Assembly: GCA_002373675.1 (NCBI GenBank)
Contig: DFLF01000004.1
Span: 1-33,601, forward strand
DNA from: Pseudobutyrivibrio sp. UBA3626
Lineage (GTDB): Bacteria > Bacillota > Clostridia > Lachnospirales > Lachnospiraceae
DNA: 33,601 nt
Direction: 5' to 3'
Shown: positions 1-8,216 of the stretch, piece by piece
Layout of the letters: each line of letters starts with the position of its first letter
Position numbering within the stretch: the first letter of the stretch is position 1
Notes under the pieces: model-generated
Told to the model about the DNA's origin: nothing
Databases searched by the model: none
Seen by the model: only the letters and a program-made list of their open reading frames with translations
Position numbers and translations under genes: made by a program

Positions 1-434
1 AGCTCGACGAGCAGAGTGCGTGGGGCAAAACCTACAGCTACTACTGGTCGTATCCGGGCAGCAATCCTGATGTGGGAGCAGCTCATTCCGTGGAACTCAT
101 ATTCGTGTTCGACGTTCGCTGTATCGGGACGAGCAGTGCTTTCAACGGCACGAACATCCCCGATGAGATTTTTGACACCGTTCAGCAGATGTGGACCAAT
201 TTCGCGCGTTGCGGCAACCCATCCACAGATAAGGTTGAATGGAAGCCTTACTCGGCCGGGGAACAGAACGTTCTGGATATTGCCGGACCTGATGACATAC
301 GTATCAAACGTGATCTGCTGGCTGACCAATACAAGGCCGTGCTCCCCCTGGTAGATTACTATCAGTTCATGGACAAGTACTTTACGCCTACCTACATGTT
401 TGATATCCTCGCCGCACGTGAGCAGAAATCATAG
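1..434 (+). CDS. Type-B carboxylesterase, C-terminal part (cut by window start)
   Basis: The reading frame is open from the first bases of the window and ends at TAG 432-434, giving about 143 C-terminal residues of a carboxylesterase of the alpha/beta-hydrolase fold (COesterase family). The catalytic-histidine segment GAAHSVEL is visible, followed by the usual C-terminal pattern in which a helix with MWTNFARCGNPS precedes a W-x-x-Y segment. The nucleophile serine and oxyanion hole lie outside the window. It probably hydrolyses carboxylic esters in the cytoplasm; the substrate cannot be read from the sequence. The same family recurs immediately downstream (523-2127) and at 6437-7972. Its base composition is richer in G+C than the amidohydrolase genes nearby. 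A short inverted repeat (437-442 with 452-457) follows the stop and could be a weak terminator. An internal ATG at 72 is not the true start, because the homologous frame continues upstream of it. Confidence 0.9.
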   Translation, partial: LDEQSAWGKTYSYYWSYPGSNPDVGAAHSVELIFVFDVRCIGTSSAFNGTNIPDEIFDTVQQMWTNFARCGNPSTDKVEWKPYSAGEQNVLDIAGPDDIRIKRDLLADQYKAVLPLVDYYQFMDKYFTPTYMFDILAAREQKS

Positions 435-522
435 GCTCTGTCGGTACTTCAGACAGAACAAGCCGAAGGAAGTGTATTTTTGGATAGAAGAAAAATGAAT
501 CTGTGAAAAGGAGATTGAAGCA

Positions 523-2127
523 ATGAGTGGAATGGTAATGATGGGATTGGAAGAAGCGACAGCGAAGATGTATGCTCTGTACGGAGAGAACAGAAAAATT
601 ACAGACGGGAATTATGACCGTTCGCTGGGAGTCAAGTGTATCAACGGCACTTTTGTCGGAAAGAAGAATGGGAATATCATTGCATACAAGGGTATACCCT
701 TTGTGGGAAAGCAGCCGGTCGGGAACCTGCGCTGGAAGGCGCCGGTGGATGTCACTCCGGACGACGGTGTGTACGAGGCGTACTACTTCGGAAAGGCTCC
801 CTGCCAGGTGGGAAGTCCCGGTCAGATGGGAGGCCTCTACCCCCAGGGTGAGGACTGCCTGAATCTGAATATCTGGAAAGCTGATGAGAAAGGGACTCAG
901 AAGAAACCGGTCATGGTGTGGATCCATGGCGGCGCCTATGAGCTCGGCGCCACACCCGAGCCCCGCGAGGAGGGTACCAGCTTCGTACAGGAGAACCCGG
1001 ACATCATCCTTGTCTCAATCGAGTACCGGCTGAACGCGCTCGGATTTCTTCGCCTTTCACACCTGCCGGACGGAGCGGATTACCCGGATTCACAGAACCT
1101 TGGCCTTATGGATCAGCTGGCGGCGCTGAAGTGGGTTCACGAGAATATTGCCGGATTCGGCGGCGACCCTGACAACGTGACTATCTTTGGACAGTCAGCA
1201 GGAGGCGGATCCGTATCCCTGCTGCCTTTGGTGGAGGGCTCGCATAAGTATTTCAGGCGCGTCATCGCCCAGAGCGGTTCGCCTGCGTTCTGCAGGTCAA
1301 CGGAACAGTCGATCTGGTGTACGAATACGCTGATGGAGGAGCTGGGCTGCAAAACCGTTGCTGACCTCATGAAGACCGACGTAGACAAAATCGTACAGGC
1401 TGCGTCGAAAGTGCTTACGATGCCGATCACCACACCGGAGCGTGACGGCAAGTTCCTTCCAAAAGATGTATTTGATGCCTATGAGAAGGGTGCGGCAAAG
1501 GATCTTGACATTATGCAGGGCTGCACGAAGGACGAATGCAGTTACTTCGTGGCCGGGTTCGGCGCGGAGAACTTCATGCCGTGGGCGGAGAACTGCTATG
1601 CCGAGAAGCTCGCGCAGTTCACCGAGGAGGAGAAGAAGCTTGCTGAGAGCTATATAAAAGATTTCCCGGGCGAGGATTATGATAAACTCAGCCACTTTAT
1701 GGATCAGTACTGGTTTAACGCACCGCTTATCAGAACGGCAGAAAACCAGGTCAAGGGCGGTGGAAAGACATACGTCTACTATTTCAGGGTAGAGTCTTCC
1801 ATTCCAATGATGAAGAGCGGACACGCGATAGAACTCTCGGAGCTGTTCAACCATGCTGAGGAGACCTTAGTCACGGGAAGACAGTTCGACAAAACTTTTT
1901 CCAAGACGATGCGGAAAATGTGGGTGCAGTTCGCTAAGACCGGCAATCCCTCTCTTTCTGCTGACATTTCGCCTGATGGCAAAGCTAAAGAATGGCCGCT
2001 TTATGATCTTACGGATAAGTACGTGATGGTCTTTGACGAGTTCGACATCCGTGCTGAGAAGGAGTCCGCCATGAGTATCGTGGATTGGGACAGAACCTAC
2101 TTCATGACCAGGTACTACGTCCGTTAG
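523..2127 (+). CDS. Type-B carboxylesterase
   Basis: Encodes 534 residues, a normal length for the family. The full catalytic set is visible: oxyanion hole HGG at 135-137, nucleophile Ser225 in FGQSAGG, acidic residue Glu338 in TKDE, and His434 in SGHAIEL. The first ~35 residues precede the start of the recognisable fold (KCINGTFVG) and have no obvious signal peptide or lipobox, so a cytoplasmic enzyme is expected. The start ATG follows AAAGGAG (507-513) at good spacing. Later in-frame ATGs at codons 4, 6 and 7 are possible, but the ribosome binding site favours the first. It likely hydrolyses small esters, perhaps plant-derived phenolic or acyl esters (inference from family and neighbours only). 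The gene is visibly more GC-rich than the genes from 2220 on, which hints at separate acquisition. It is close to but not identical in type with the esterase at 6437-7972. Confidence 0.93.
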   Translation: MSGMVMMGLEEATAKMYALYGENRKITDGNYDRSLGVKCINGTFVGKKNGNIIAYKGIPFVGKQPVGNLRWKAPVDVTPDDGVYEAYYFGKAPCQVGSPGQMGGLYPQGEDCLNLNIWKADEKGTQKKPVMVWIHGGAYELGATPEPREEGTSFVQENPDIILVSIEYRLNALGFLRLSHLPDGADYPDSQNLGLMDQLAALKWVHENIAGFGGDPDNVTIFGQSAGGGSVSLLPLVEGSHKYFRRVIAQSGSPAFCRSTEQSIWCTNTLMEELGCKTVADLMKTDVDKIVQAASKVLTMPITTPERDGKFLPKDVFDAYEKGAAKDLDIMQGCTKDECSYFVAGFGAENFMPWAENCYAEKLAQFTEEEKKLAESYIKDFPGEDYDKLSHFMDQYWFNAPLIRTAENQVKGGGKTYVYYFRVESSIPMMKSGHAIELSELFNHAEETLVTGRQFDKTFSKTMRKMWVQFAKTGNPSLSADISPDGKAKEWPLYDLTDKYVMVFDEFDIRAEKESAMSIVDWDRTYFMTRYYVR

Positions 2128-2202
2128 AGAGAAGTAAAGAAAGTCAATTAACATATCATATCTTCACTTTTTATGTACATTGTTGTGAGGTGTTGAAAAT
2201 TT

Positions 2203-2208
2203 AGGAGG
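2203..2208 (+). promoter_or_regulatory. Ribosome binding site of first amidohydrolase
   Basis: A perfect AGGAGG lies 11 bases before the ATG at 2220. It fixes the start of the amidohydrolase gene and rules out a longer frame. Confidence 0.8.
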
Positions 2209-2219
2209 TAATATAATAT

Positions 2220-3875
2220 ATGAAGGTAGATAAGATTATTAAAAATGCAAAGATTTTTACTGCAGACAAGAGCAATCCTATGGCAACGGCTCTTGTGGTA
2301 AAGGATGGCAAATTCGTCTATGTAGGCGATGAGAGTGGTCTTTCGGATTATGAGGGAGAAATCACAGACCTTGGCGGCAAATTCGTTATGCCCGGTATTA
2401 TTGACAGTCATGTTCATGTGACAATTCCTGTTGGATTTGAATATGCAGACATGGGAGAACGCATTGAACCAAACGGCAAACAGGAAGCACTTGACATTAT
2501 GGCAAAGCGTATCAAAGAAAATCCCGGGCAGAAGCGTTACAGATTCCTTTTGGAGAAAAAATTCCTTAATGGAGAGGATATTGTAAAGGAGGATCTTGAT
2601 GCCATATGTCCGGATGCCGAGCTTCAGATTCAAGAAGGAGAAGGACACAGTATATGGGTTAACTCCAAGATACTTGAGAAGCATGGTATTAATGACGATA
2701 CTCCGGACCCAATACCGGGACTTGCTATTTATGTCCGAAAAAACGGACATGTTACCGGAAACTGTATTGAAGGCGCAGCCGAGATACCTATCATTCTCGA
2801 TAGTTCTATGGAACTTACAGATGAACAGGTTGATGCTGCACTTAAGCGTTGGATAGATTTTTCTGTTGATTACGGAGTTAGCGCAGTATTTGACGCCGGA
2901 CTTCCGGGAGATCCGAAGTTCCATGAGAAGATATACAAACGCCTTCGTGCTCTTGATGAACAGGGTAAGCTGCCTATATATATTGACGGTAGCCTTGTTG
3001 TTAATGCTGAGCGCGATGCCAATGAGGGACTGGCAGAAGTAAAGCGCTACAGAGATGAATATAATACTGAGCATCTTAAAGTTCATACTATGAAGATTTT
3101 TATGGATGGAACCCAGAGAATATTTACAGCAGCTATGGTAACACCTTATGTGAATACAGGAACAACAGGAGCTACAGCATTTTCTGCAGAAGGAATCTGT
3201 GAGCTTGTGAAGAATCTAAATGAGGCTGGATTAGATCTCCATCTGCACACAGTTGGTGAGCGTGCATCCCGCACAGTATTAGATGGCTATGAAATGGCTA
3301 AGAATGAGTTGGGAGACAGTTTAAAGGTAAGAGTTACATGTGCCCATCTTGAGATTCAGGATGATGCAGACTTAGATCGTTTTGCAAAGCTTGGTGTCAT
3401 TGCGAATTTCACACCACATTGGCATGCTGATGATCCTAAGTTATATTATCATTTCCTTGGTGAAGAAAGAGCTAAAAAGCTGTTCCGTTGCAAGACACTC
3501 TGGGATAGCGGAGCATTGGTTGCATGGTCAAGCGATAATATTACCTTTGAGGATTTCACAACATGGAATCCATATCTTGGAATGGAAATAGGAATGACAA
3601 GATTTGCCGGTGAGAAGACTAGGACATATGAATTCAATAAAAATCCGGAAATTTGTCCTCCATTAGATGAAAGAATGAATATAGAAGAGATGCTTATTGG
3701 ATTTACCATCAATGGAGCAAAGCAGCTTGGTATAGAAGATGTGAAAGGCTCAATTGAATCAGGCAAGGATGCAGACTTCTTGGTATTTGATAATGATCTT
3801 CTTACGGCAGAGAAGGAAGGCTTTAGTAATAACAAGCCTTCAGAGGTATACTTTGGTGGAAAGAAGATGAAATAA
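2220..3875 (+). CDS. YtcJ-like amidohydrolase (TIM-barrel metal-dependent hydrolase)
   Basis: The 551-residue protein has the layout of the amidohydrolase_3/YtcJ family. A small N-terminal beta-sandwich segment (about 1-55) is followed by GIIDSHVHV, whose His64 and His66 are expected metal ligands. The metal-dependent barrel then shows HLHT (His341/His343), CAHLE (His376) and SSDN, with Asp439 the likely catalytic aspartate. The C-terminal sandwich returns with GSIESGKDADFLVFDND, typical of the family. These enzymes hydrolyse amide or related C-N bonds in small molecules; the substrate is unknown. There is no signal peptide, so it is cytoplasmic. The next gene is a paralogue starting 44 bases downstream, so the two are probably co-transcribed. 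Base composition is AT-rich like the chromosome and unlike the flanking esterases. Confidence 0.92.
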   Translation: MKVDKIIKNAKIFTADKSNPMATALVVKDGKFVYVGDESGLSDYEGEITDLGGKFVMPGIIDSHVHVTIPVGFEYADMGERIEPNGKQEALDIMAKRIKENPGQKRYRFLLEKKFLNGEDIVKEDLDAICPDAELQIQEGEGHSIWVNSKILEKHGINDDTPDPIPGLAIYVRKNGHVTGNCIEGAAEIPIILDSSMELTDEQVDAALKRWIDFSVDYGVSAVFDAGLPGDPKFHEKIYKRLRALDEQGKLPIYIDGSLVVNAERDANEGLAEVKRYRDEYNTEHLKVHTMKIFMDGTQRIFTAAMVTPYVNTGTTGATAFSAEGICELVKNLNEAGLDLHLHTVGERASRTVLDGYEMAKNELGDSLKVRVTCAHLEIQDDADLDRFAKLGVIANFTPHWHADDPKLYYHFLGEERAKKLFRCKTLWDSGALVAWSSDNITFEDFTTWNPYLGMEIGMTRFAGEKTRTYEFNKNPEICPPLDERMNIEEMLIGFTINGAKQLGIEDVKGSIESGKDADFLVFDNDLLTAEKEGFSNNKPSEVYFGGKKMK

Positions 3876-3919
3876 TATGAGGAAATATGAGGACAATGAT
3901 TTAATGTAAAGGAGATTAT

Positions 3920-5572
3920 ATGGGGAATAATATTAAGGCAGATTTGGTGGTACTTGGAAAGATTTTTACCTCCGAAGAGAACGGAATTGTAGAAGCTTTG
4001 GCTATAAAGGATGGAAAGTACATCTATGTAGGTGACAGTAAGGGAGTTAAGGAGCTAATAGACGAAGGCAAGACGAAGGTGATTGACCATACCGATAAAG
4101 GTCTTGTAATGCCTTCTTGTGGTAACGCTCACGCACACTATTTGTTAGGATATGCAATGCTTGCTGTAGGAGCGCATATTGGGCCTGATGATACTCCGGA
4201 GAAGTTCCTTAATGATATTCTTCCTGCGGCAGTTGAAAAGGCAAAGGCTAACGGAACGAAGACTGTATTTGGTTTTGGATGGCAGTATATAAAGTTCCTT
4301 GAGAATATGCCTACACGCCAGCAGATGGATGCTGTATGTCCGGATATGCCGGTTTATTTTGCTGATGAGGAAGGGCACAAGGGTCTTGCTAATACTAAGT
4401 GTCTTGTTCAAGCCGGTATTATGTCAGAAGACGGAACTGTGCTTAAGAGCGAAGTAAGGGGAGGCGAAATCGTAATGGGTGACGATGGCACCCCTACAGG
4501 ATTACTCAAAGAGCAGGCAGGAACTTATGTAAGGTCTTTTATAGATAATGACAATCTGATACCAATGGACATTGTCAAATCCAATATGTATGCAATTCAA
4601 GAGCAGTTATTATCTGAAGGATATACCATGTATATGGATGGATGGTCTTCTTACTTCAATGATGAACGCTTTTATAAGGCTGCTCAGGAAATAGACAAAG
4701 CCGGTGAATTTCATTTTGTAATGGGAATGAGTCGTGAGATAGAGAGCTGGATGGATGTAGATAAAACCATAGATCATGCAGTTGAAGTTCGAAAATATGC
4801 TTCTAAGCATATAATACCAAGATGGGTGAAGCTCTTTATAGATGGAACTGTAGAAGGCACAACCGGATTTGTAGATCCTCTATATCCTGATGGACACCAG
4901 GGGCTTATTAACTGGTCGGAAGAAGAGGTTACTGATATTACAAGAAAGTCCAACGACCTTGGTCTTAGTATGCATATTCATACAATGGGCAATATGGCGG
5001 TTAATCGTGCAGTTAATGCATATGCTAATGGTGGTAAGGACGAAATGCGTAACACATTAGTCCATGTTTATAGAGTTGAGCCGGCTGATTATCAACAGAT
5101 GGCAGATCATAATATGTGTGTTGCTGCCGGAACAGTATGGCATAGTGCATCAGATGAATTAGTAGAGGCATTGAAGGTAACTGTTCCTGAAGGAATGGCG
5201 GATGGATCATATCCTTTGAAGTCATTCTTTGACTATGGTATTAATATGTCATCTCATACTGACTTTCCTGCAACAAGTGGTGGTCCTGATGACCCATTTG
5301 GACTAATGGAGATTGCCGTTACAGGAATTAATCATGCTATGCCAGGAAAGCCTTGGTGGCCAGAAGAACTACTTACTCGTGAGCAGATGTTATCGGCACT
5401 TACTATTAATTGTGCAAAGCAGATGTTTATTGAAGATGAGAGGGGTAGCATTAAAGAAGGCAAATATGCTGATTTCATATTGATTGATAAAGATGTACTA
5501 ACCTGTCCGGCTGATAAGATTCATGAGACAAAGGTAAATGCGACCTATTTTGAAGGTGCTAAGGTATTCTAA
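3920..5572 (+). CDS. YtcJ-like amidohydrolase, second paralogue
   Basis: The protein has 550 residues and the same family layout as its upstream neighbour. The N-terminal strand-rich segment carries DGKYIYVGD, then the metal-binding NAHAH (His71, His73). The barrel motifs MHIHTMG (His352, His354), VHVYRVE (His382) and SSHTDFP (Asp448) follow, and the C-terminal GSIKEGKYADFILID closes the fold. The ATG follows AAAGGAG (3908-3914) at a short spacing of five bases. It is clearly diverged from the first copy (similar motifs, little long-range identity), so the pair is an old duplication and probably acts on different substrates. A strong hairpin follows the stop and separates it from the convergent membrane-protein gene. 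Confidence 0.92.
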   Translation: MGNNIKADLVVLGKIFTSEENGIVEALAIKDGKYIYVGDSKGVKELIDEGKTKVIDHTDKGLVMPSCGNAHAHYLLGYAMLAVGAHIGPDDTPEKFLNDILPAAVEKAKANGTKTVFGFGWQYIKFLENMPTRQQMDAVCPDMPVYFADEEGHKGLANTKCLVQAGIMSEDGTVLKSEVRGGEIVMGDDGTPTGLLKEQAGTYVRSFIDNDNLIPMDIVKSNMYAIQEQLLSEGYTMYMDGWSSYFNDERFYKAAQEIDKAGEFHFVMGMSREIESWMDVDKTIDHAVEVRKYASKHIIPRWVKLFIDGTVEGTTGFVDPLYPDGHQGLINWSEEEVTDITRKSNDLGLSMHIHTMGNMAVNRAVNAYANGGKDEMRNTLVHVYRVEPADYQQMADHNMCVAAGTVWHSASDELVEALKVTVPEGMADGSYPLKSFFDYGINMSSHTDFPATSGGPDDPFGLMEIAVTGINHAMPGKPWWPEELLTREQMLSALTINCAKQMFIEDERGSIKEGKYADFILIDKDVLTCPADKIHETKVNATYFEGAKVF

Positions 5573-5627
5573 TGCACTATCATTGGACTAAATACTTCTT
5601 GTTTAAAACTTTTTATACATAATAACA

Positions 5628-5660
5628 AACACCCTTGTATATCAATTATACAAGGGTGTT
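5628..5660. terminator. Bidirectional hairpin terminator between convergent genes
   Basis: A perfect 14-bp inverted repeat (5628-5641 with 5647-5660) with a five-base loop lies between the amidohydrolase and the convergent membrane-protein gene. The T-run on either side is weak, but position and stem strength fit a shared terminator. Confidence 0.75.
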
Positions 5661-5693
5661 GCTATTATCATATAATAATTTGTTATCAACTTA

Positions 5694-6350
5694 TTATAAT
5701 GTATCCTTAGCTTTCTTTAGGAATCCAAGATACATAAAGTAAGATACTATATCCAGTACAAAATCTATAACAAGGAGTACCAGTGATATTACAGCAGAAG
5801 TTGCTGTGATACCAACTGCTCCGAGAATAGCGCCTAAAACAGCGAGTATTATACTAAGAATAATTACTATTAAATACATCTTCCATACACTATTTGCCTT
5901 ATCAGATAATTCGGGTTTAAGTCCTGCACATCCAAATAGAACATTGTATGTTACAAGAAGAGCAAGAATAGTAGCAACAATATCTCCTATTTGCTTAACC
6001 CATGCAACTCCACCAGTAAAGCTTGTAATGATTGCAATTATTAATTCAACTACTATGCTTACAATTGTAATTGTAAAAGCTTTCTTGAGTTGCTCACTAT
6101 CTTTTCCTGCCTTGTTAAGTCCTACAAGTTCAAGAATAAATGCAATTAATATTAGTACATAAGAACCAACAGTGAACAGTACTCCTCCTATACCAGATGC
6201 GGCAACTCCTCCTGCAGACTCGGCTGATGCAGCACCAATCATAAGTGCAGCCATAATGCCGGCAATTAGAGTACATACTGCGGCAATAATAGCAAGTATC
6301 TGAGAGGTAAAGACTTTTCCTATACCATTACGTGCGTTTTCGTATGACAT
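5694..6350 (-). CDS. Predicted multi-pass membrane protein, function unknown
   Basis: The 218-residue protein is mostly hydrophobic, with about five to six likely membrane spans (roughly residues 15-40, 55-78, 93-110, 122-145, 155-180 and 183-212). A short polar loop around 79-92 carries GLNKAGKDSEQLKK. There is no signal peptide and no recognisable catalytic motif. The start ATG (complement of 6348-6350) follows AAAGGAG. It resembles, in length, hydrophobic pattern, a charged loop after the second or third span and an end of type YLxFLKKxxKxL, the protein encoded at 14597-15274. The two may therefore be distant paralogues. It lies between the amidohydrolase pair and an esterase on the opposite strand; a link to them is not shown. 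Confidence 0.75.
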   Translation of the reverse strand: MSYENARNGIGKVFTSQILAIIAAVCTLIAGIMAALMIGAASAESAGGVAASGIGGVLFTVGSYVLILIAFILELVGLNKAGKDSEQLKKAFTITIVSIVVELIIAIITSFTGGVAWVKQIGDIVATILALLVTYNVLFGCAGLKPELSDKANSVWKMYLIVIILSIILAVLGAILGAVGITATSAVISLVLLVIDFVLDIVSYFMYLGFLKKAKDTL

Positions 6351-6436
6351 ATTTTCTCTCCTTTCTATAACAAAATCTACACATTTATTTTAACAAATAA
6401 AGAAATCTAAGGCAACTGATTTTTTTCTATATTGCT

Positions 6437-7972
6437 TTAGCAGACCCTTTTAGATGAACCGTTTCCAAGGCGCTTGGCCCAAGACATCATCAAATCCTCT
6501 CGTTTTCCAAACAGGTCTTTTTGCATACCAATAGTGTCGTCGAAGACCATGGTCTGGCGGTCGTTTTCCGAGAACTTTTTCCACTCGTATTTGTCAGTGG
6601 AGGGGTTGCCCGTCCTAGCAAAGTTGGTCCACATCTCCTTTGCGACGTGACGGAACTCGCACTCGTCAGTTCCAACGATTTCTCCGCTTCCCATCGGATC
6701 CTCTAAGCGAGTGTCGAACAGGTACGGAACCTCAGTTGCATGTATTGCGCCAAGGTAAGGGGTTGTCACCGGCTTCTTTATGAAGTACATGTATGTGCTA
6801 CCACCGGCAGCGGAGTGACGGATGGCCATATCGGTGTTGCCGGCACGGAAGTTTATGTCGTTGCAGTATTGCTCCAGCCTACTTCCTTCGCTTTCATTTG
6901 ATAACGTGGCCATGAACTTGTCATACATTTCCTTTTCCTGATCATTTAACATAGCGCGATCTTTCTTTGCAATCCACCTAAGCGTGTCCAGGAAGCCTTC
7001 CTCGCCACCTTCAGATGGAACGAAGTACCGAATCTCGTCAAGGTTGGATCCAATCATCATTCCAATCTTGGCTCTTTTCTCGTCTCCCCACATCGTGTAT
7101 AAGTCCGCTCGATCCTCAGGTAACGTTACTCCGTCAAGGAGTGGAAAGTTGGCAGCTCCAAGAAGGCAGTTCTTGTCAATTATGCATGCTTTCATATATG
7201 CATCCACGAGCTGCTCGGTGGTGAGCTTCATCAGCTCGTCCATGGTATTGCATCCCGTTGCGGTCAGGAAGTTCTGCGTGACGTGTATACCATGCTCCAT
7301 CGTGTCAGTGTAGGCGATATTAGCACTCTGGGCGATAATCCTCTTGAAGAGTCCTTCGCTTCCGTCGATGAGTGGAAGGAACGTGGTGCTTGCCGAGCCT
7401 GCTGACTCGCCGAAGATTGTCACGTTGTCTGGATCGCCACCGAATCCGGCGATGTTTTTCTGTACCCATCTTAAGGCTTCGAGCTGATCGAGCAGTCCTA
7501 GGTTTCCGGCATCCTTGAAGTTCTCTCCGCCCGGAACCCGTTCAAAGTTCATGAAGCCCAAGAATCCAAGCCGATAATCAATGGACACGAATATGATATC
7601 AGGATACTGTTTGGAGATATTTGTAAGGTCATAGAGGGGAGATGCCTGAGATTCTGCACAGAACCCACCACCGTGAATCCATACCATAACCGGCTTTTTG
7701 CTGTCATTGCAAGAGGTATTGCAATATATGTTCAGCACGAGGCAGTCCTCGCCGAACTCTGCTGTTCCTTCTGAGTCGTTCACAGGTCCGATGGGAACAT
7801 GCCCGGGCTTTATAGCCTCGTACACGCCGTCATCGTCTGCGGCAGGAAGAGGCTTCTGCCAACGAAGCTTTCCTACAGGCTGGGTGGCGTAGGGGATACC
7901 CTTCCAGATAATCAGCCCGTCTGTTTCCATGCCGACAAAACTGCCATTGTTACATTTGATCTTAGTTTCCAT
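6437..7972 (-). CDS. Type-B carboxylesterase
   Basis: The 511-residue esterase has all catalytic elements: oxyanion hole HGGG at 100-103, nucleophile Ser190 in FGESAGS, Glu313 in NLDEIRYF, and His411 in GAIHATEVPYLF. The fold begins almost at the first residue (KCNNGSFVGM), and there is no signal peptide. The start ATG is preceded by AAAAAGGAGG (complement of 7980-7989), a strong site. The C-terminus ends in a short polar tail containing Cys. The sequence keeps the segment GFGGDPDNVTIFG in common with the esterase at 523-2127, but the two differ strongly elsewhere. Its G+C looks higher than in the neighbouring MATE, membrane-protein and amidohydrolase genes. It has its own divergent upstream region shared with the MATE gene at 8217. 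Confidence 0.93.
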   Translation of the reverse strand: METKIKCNNGSFVGMETDGLIIWKGIPYATQPVGKLRWQKPLPAADDDGVYEAIKPGHVPIGPVNDSEGTAEFGEDCLVLNIYCNTSCNDSKKPVMVWIHGGGFCAESQASPLYDLTNISKQYPDIIFVSIDYRLGFLGFMNFERVPGGENFKDAGNLGLLDQLEALRWVQKNIAGFGGDPDNVTIFGESAGSASTTFLPLIDGSEGLFKRIIAQSANIAYTDTMEHGIHVTQNFLTATGCNTMDELMKLTTEQLVDAYMKACIIDKNCLLGAANFPLLDGVTLPEDRADLYTMWGDEKRAKIGMMIGSNLDEIRYFVPSEGGEEGFLDTLRWIAKKDRAMLNDQEKEMYDKFMATLSNESEGSRLEQYCNDINFRAGNTDMAIRHSAAGGSTYMYFIKKPVTTPYLGAIHATEVPYLFDTRLEDPMGSGEIVGTDECEFRHVAKEMWTNFARTGNPSTDKYEWKKFSENDRQTMVFDDTIGMQKDLFGKREDLMMSWAKRLGNGSSKRVC

Positions 7973-8013
7973 GTTTGTTCCTCCTTTTTACGCACTTTAT
8001 ATTATTCTGTCTA

Positions 8014-8047
8014 TTTATGATTGATTCTATCATACTGACAAATGTCA
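8014..8047 (-). promoter_or_regulatory. Candidate promoter and operator-like palindrome for the 6437-7972 esterase
   Basis: On the minus strand a TTGTCA box (complement of 8036-8041) lies 16 bases before CATAAA (complement of 8014-8019). The -35 box overlaps the inverted repeat TGACA-AA-TGTCA (8036-8047), a plausible operator. The -10 is poor, so this is tentative. Confidence 0.35.
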
Positions 8048-8140
8048 TTCAAGGGATTTTGGCAGTGTCAAACTAAATGTAATCTGTTCTTGTTTTTTGT
8101 ATTTTCAACAAGTAAGTTAATAGTGAAAGATTAGCTTATA

Positions 8141-8159
8141 TAGTATATAATGTATACTA
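8141..8159 (+). promoter_or_regulatory. -10 element (TATAAT) inside an inverted repeat upstream of the MATE gene
   Basis: A perfect TATAAT (8146-8151) is embedded in the inverted repeat TAGTATA-TAATG-TATACTA (8141-8159). This lies 57 bases before the MATE start at 8217. No good -35 box is visible at 17 bases. The overlap of palindrome and -10 suggests a repressor or activator site, as is common for exporter genes. Confidence 0.45.
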
Positions 8160-8216
8160 TGAACATACTAGAGATTATGCCATTAAGACTATAATAAATA
8201 AAAGAGGAGTGAAACG

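Noticed and set aside
16..354. 112-residue plus-strand frame at the window start
   Set aside because: Out of frame with the carboxylesterase C-terminus that occupies the same bases; no family resemblance.
388..1854. Long minus-strand frames opposite the first two esterases
   Set aside because: Shadows of GC-rich coding sequence; the plus strand carries complete catalytic motifs and good start signals.
2148..3086. 312-residue open frame on the minus strand
   Set aside because: It lies opposite the intact amidohydrolase gene, has no ribosome binding site or recognisable motif, and has the composition expected of an antisense frame.
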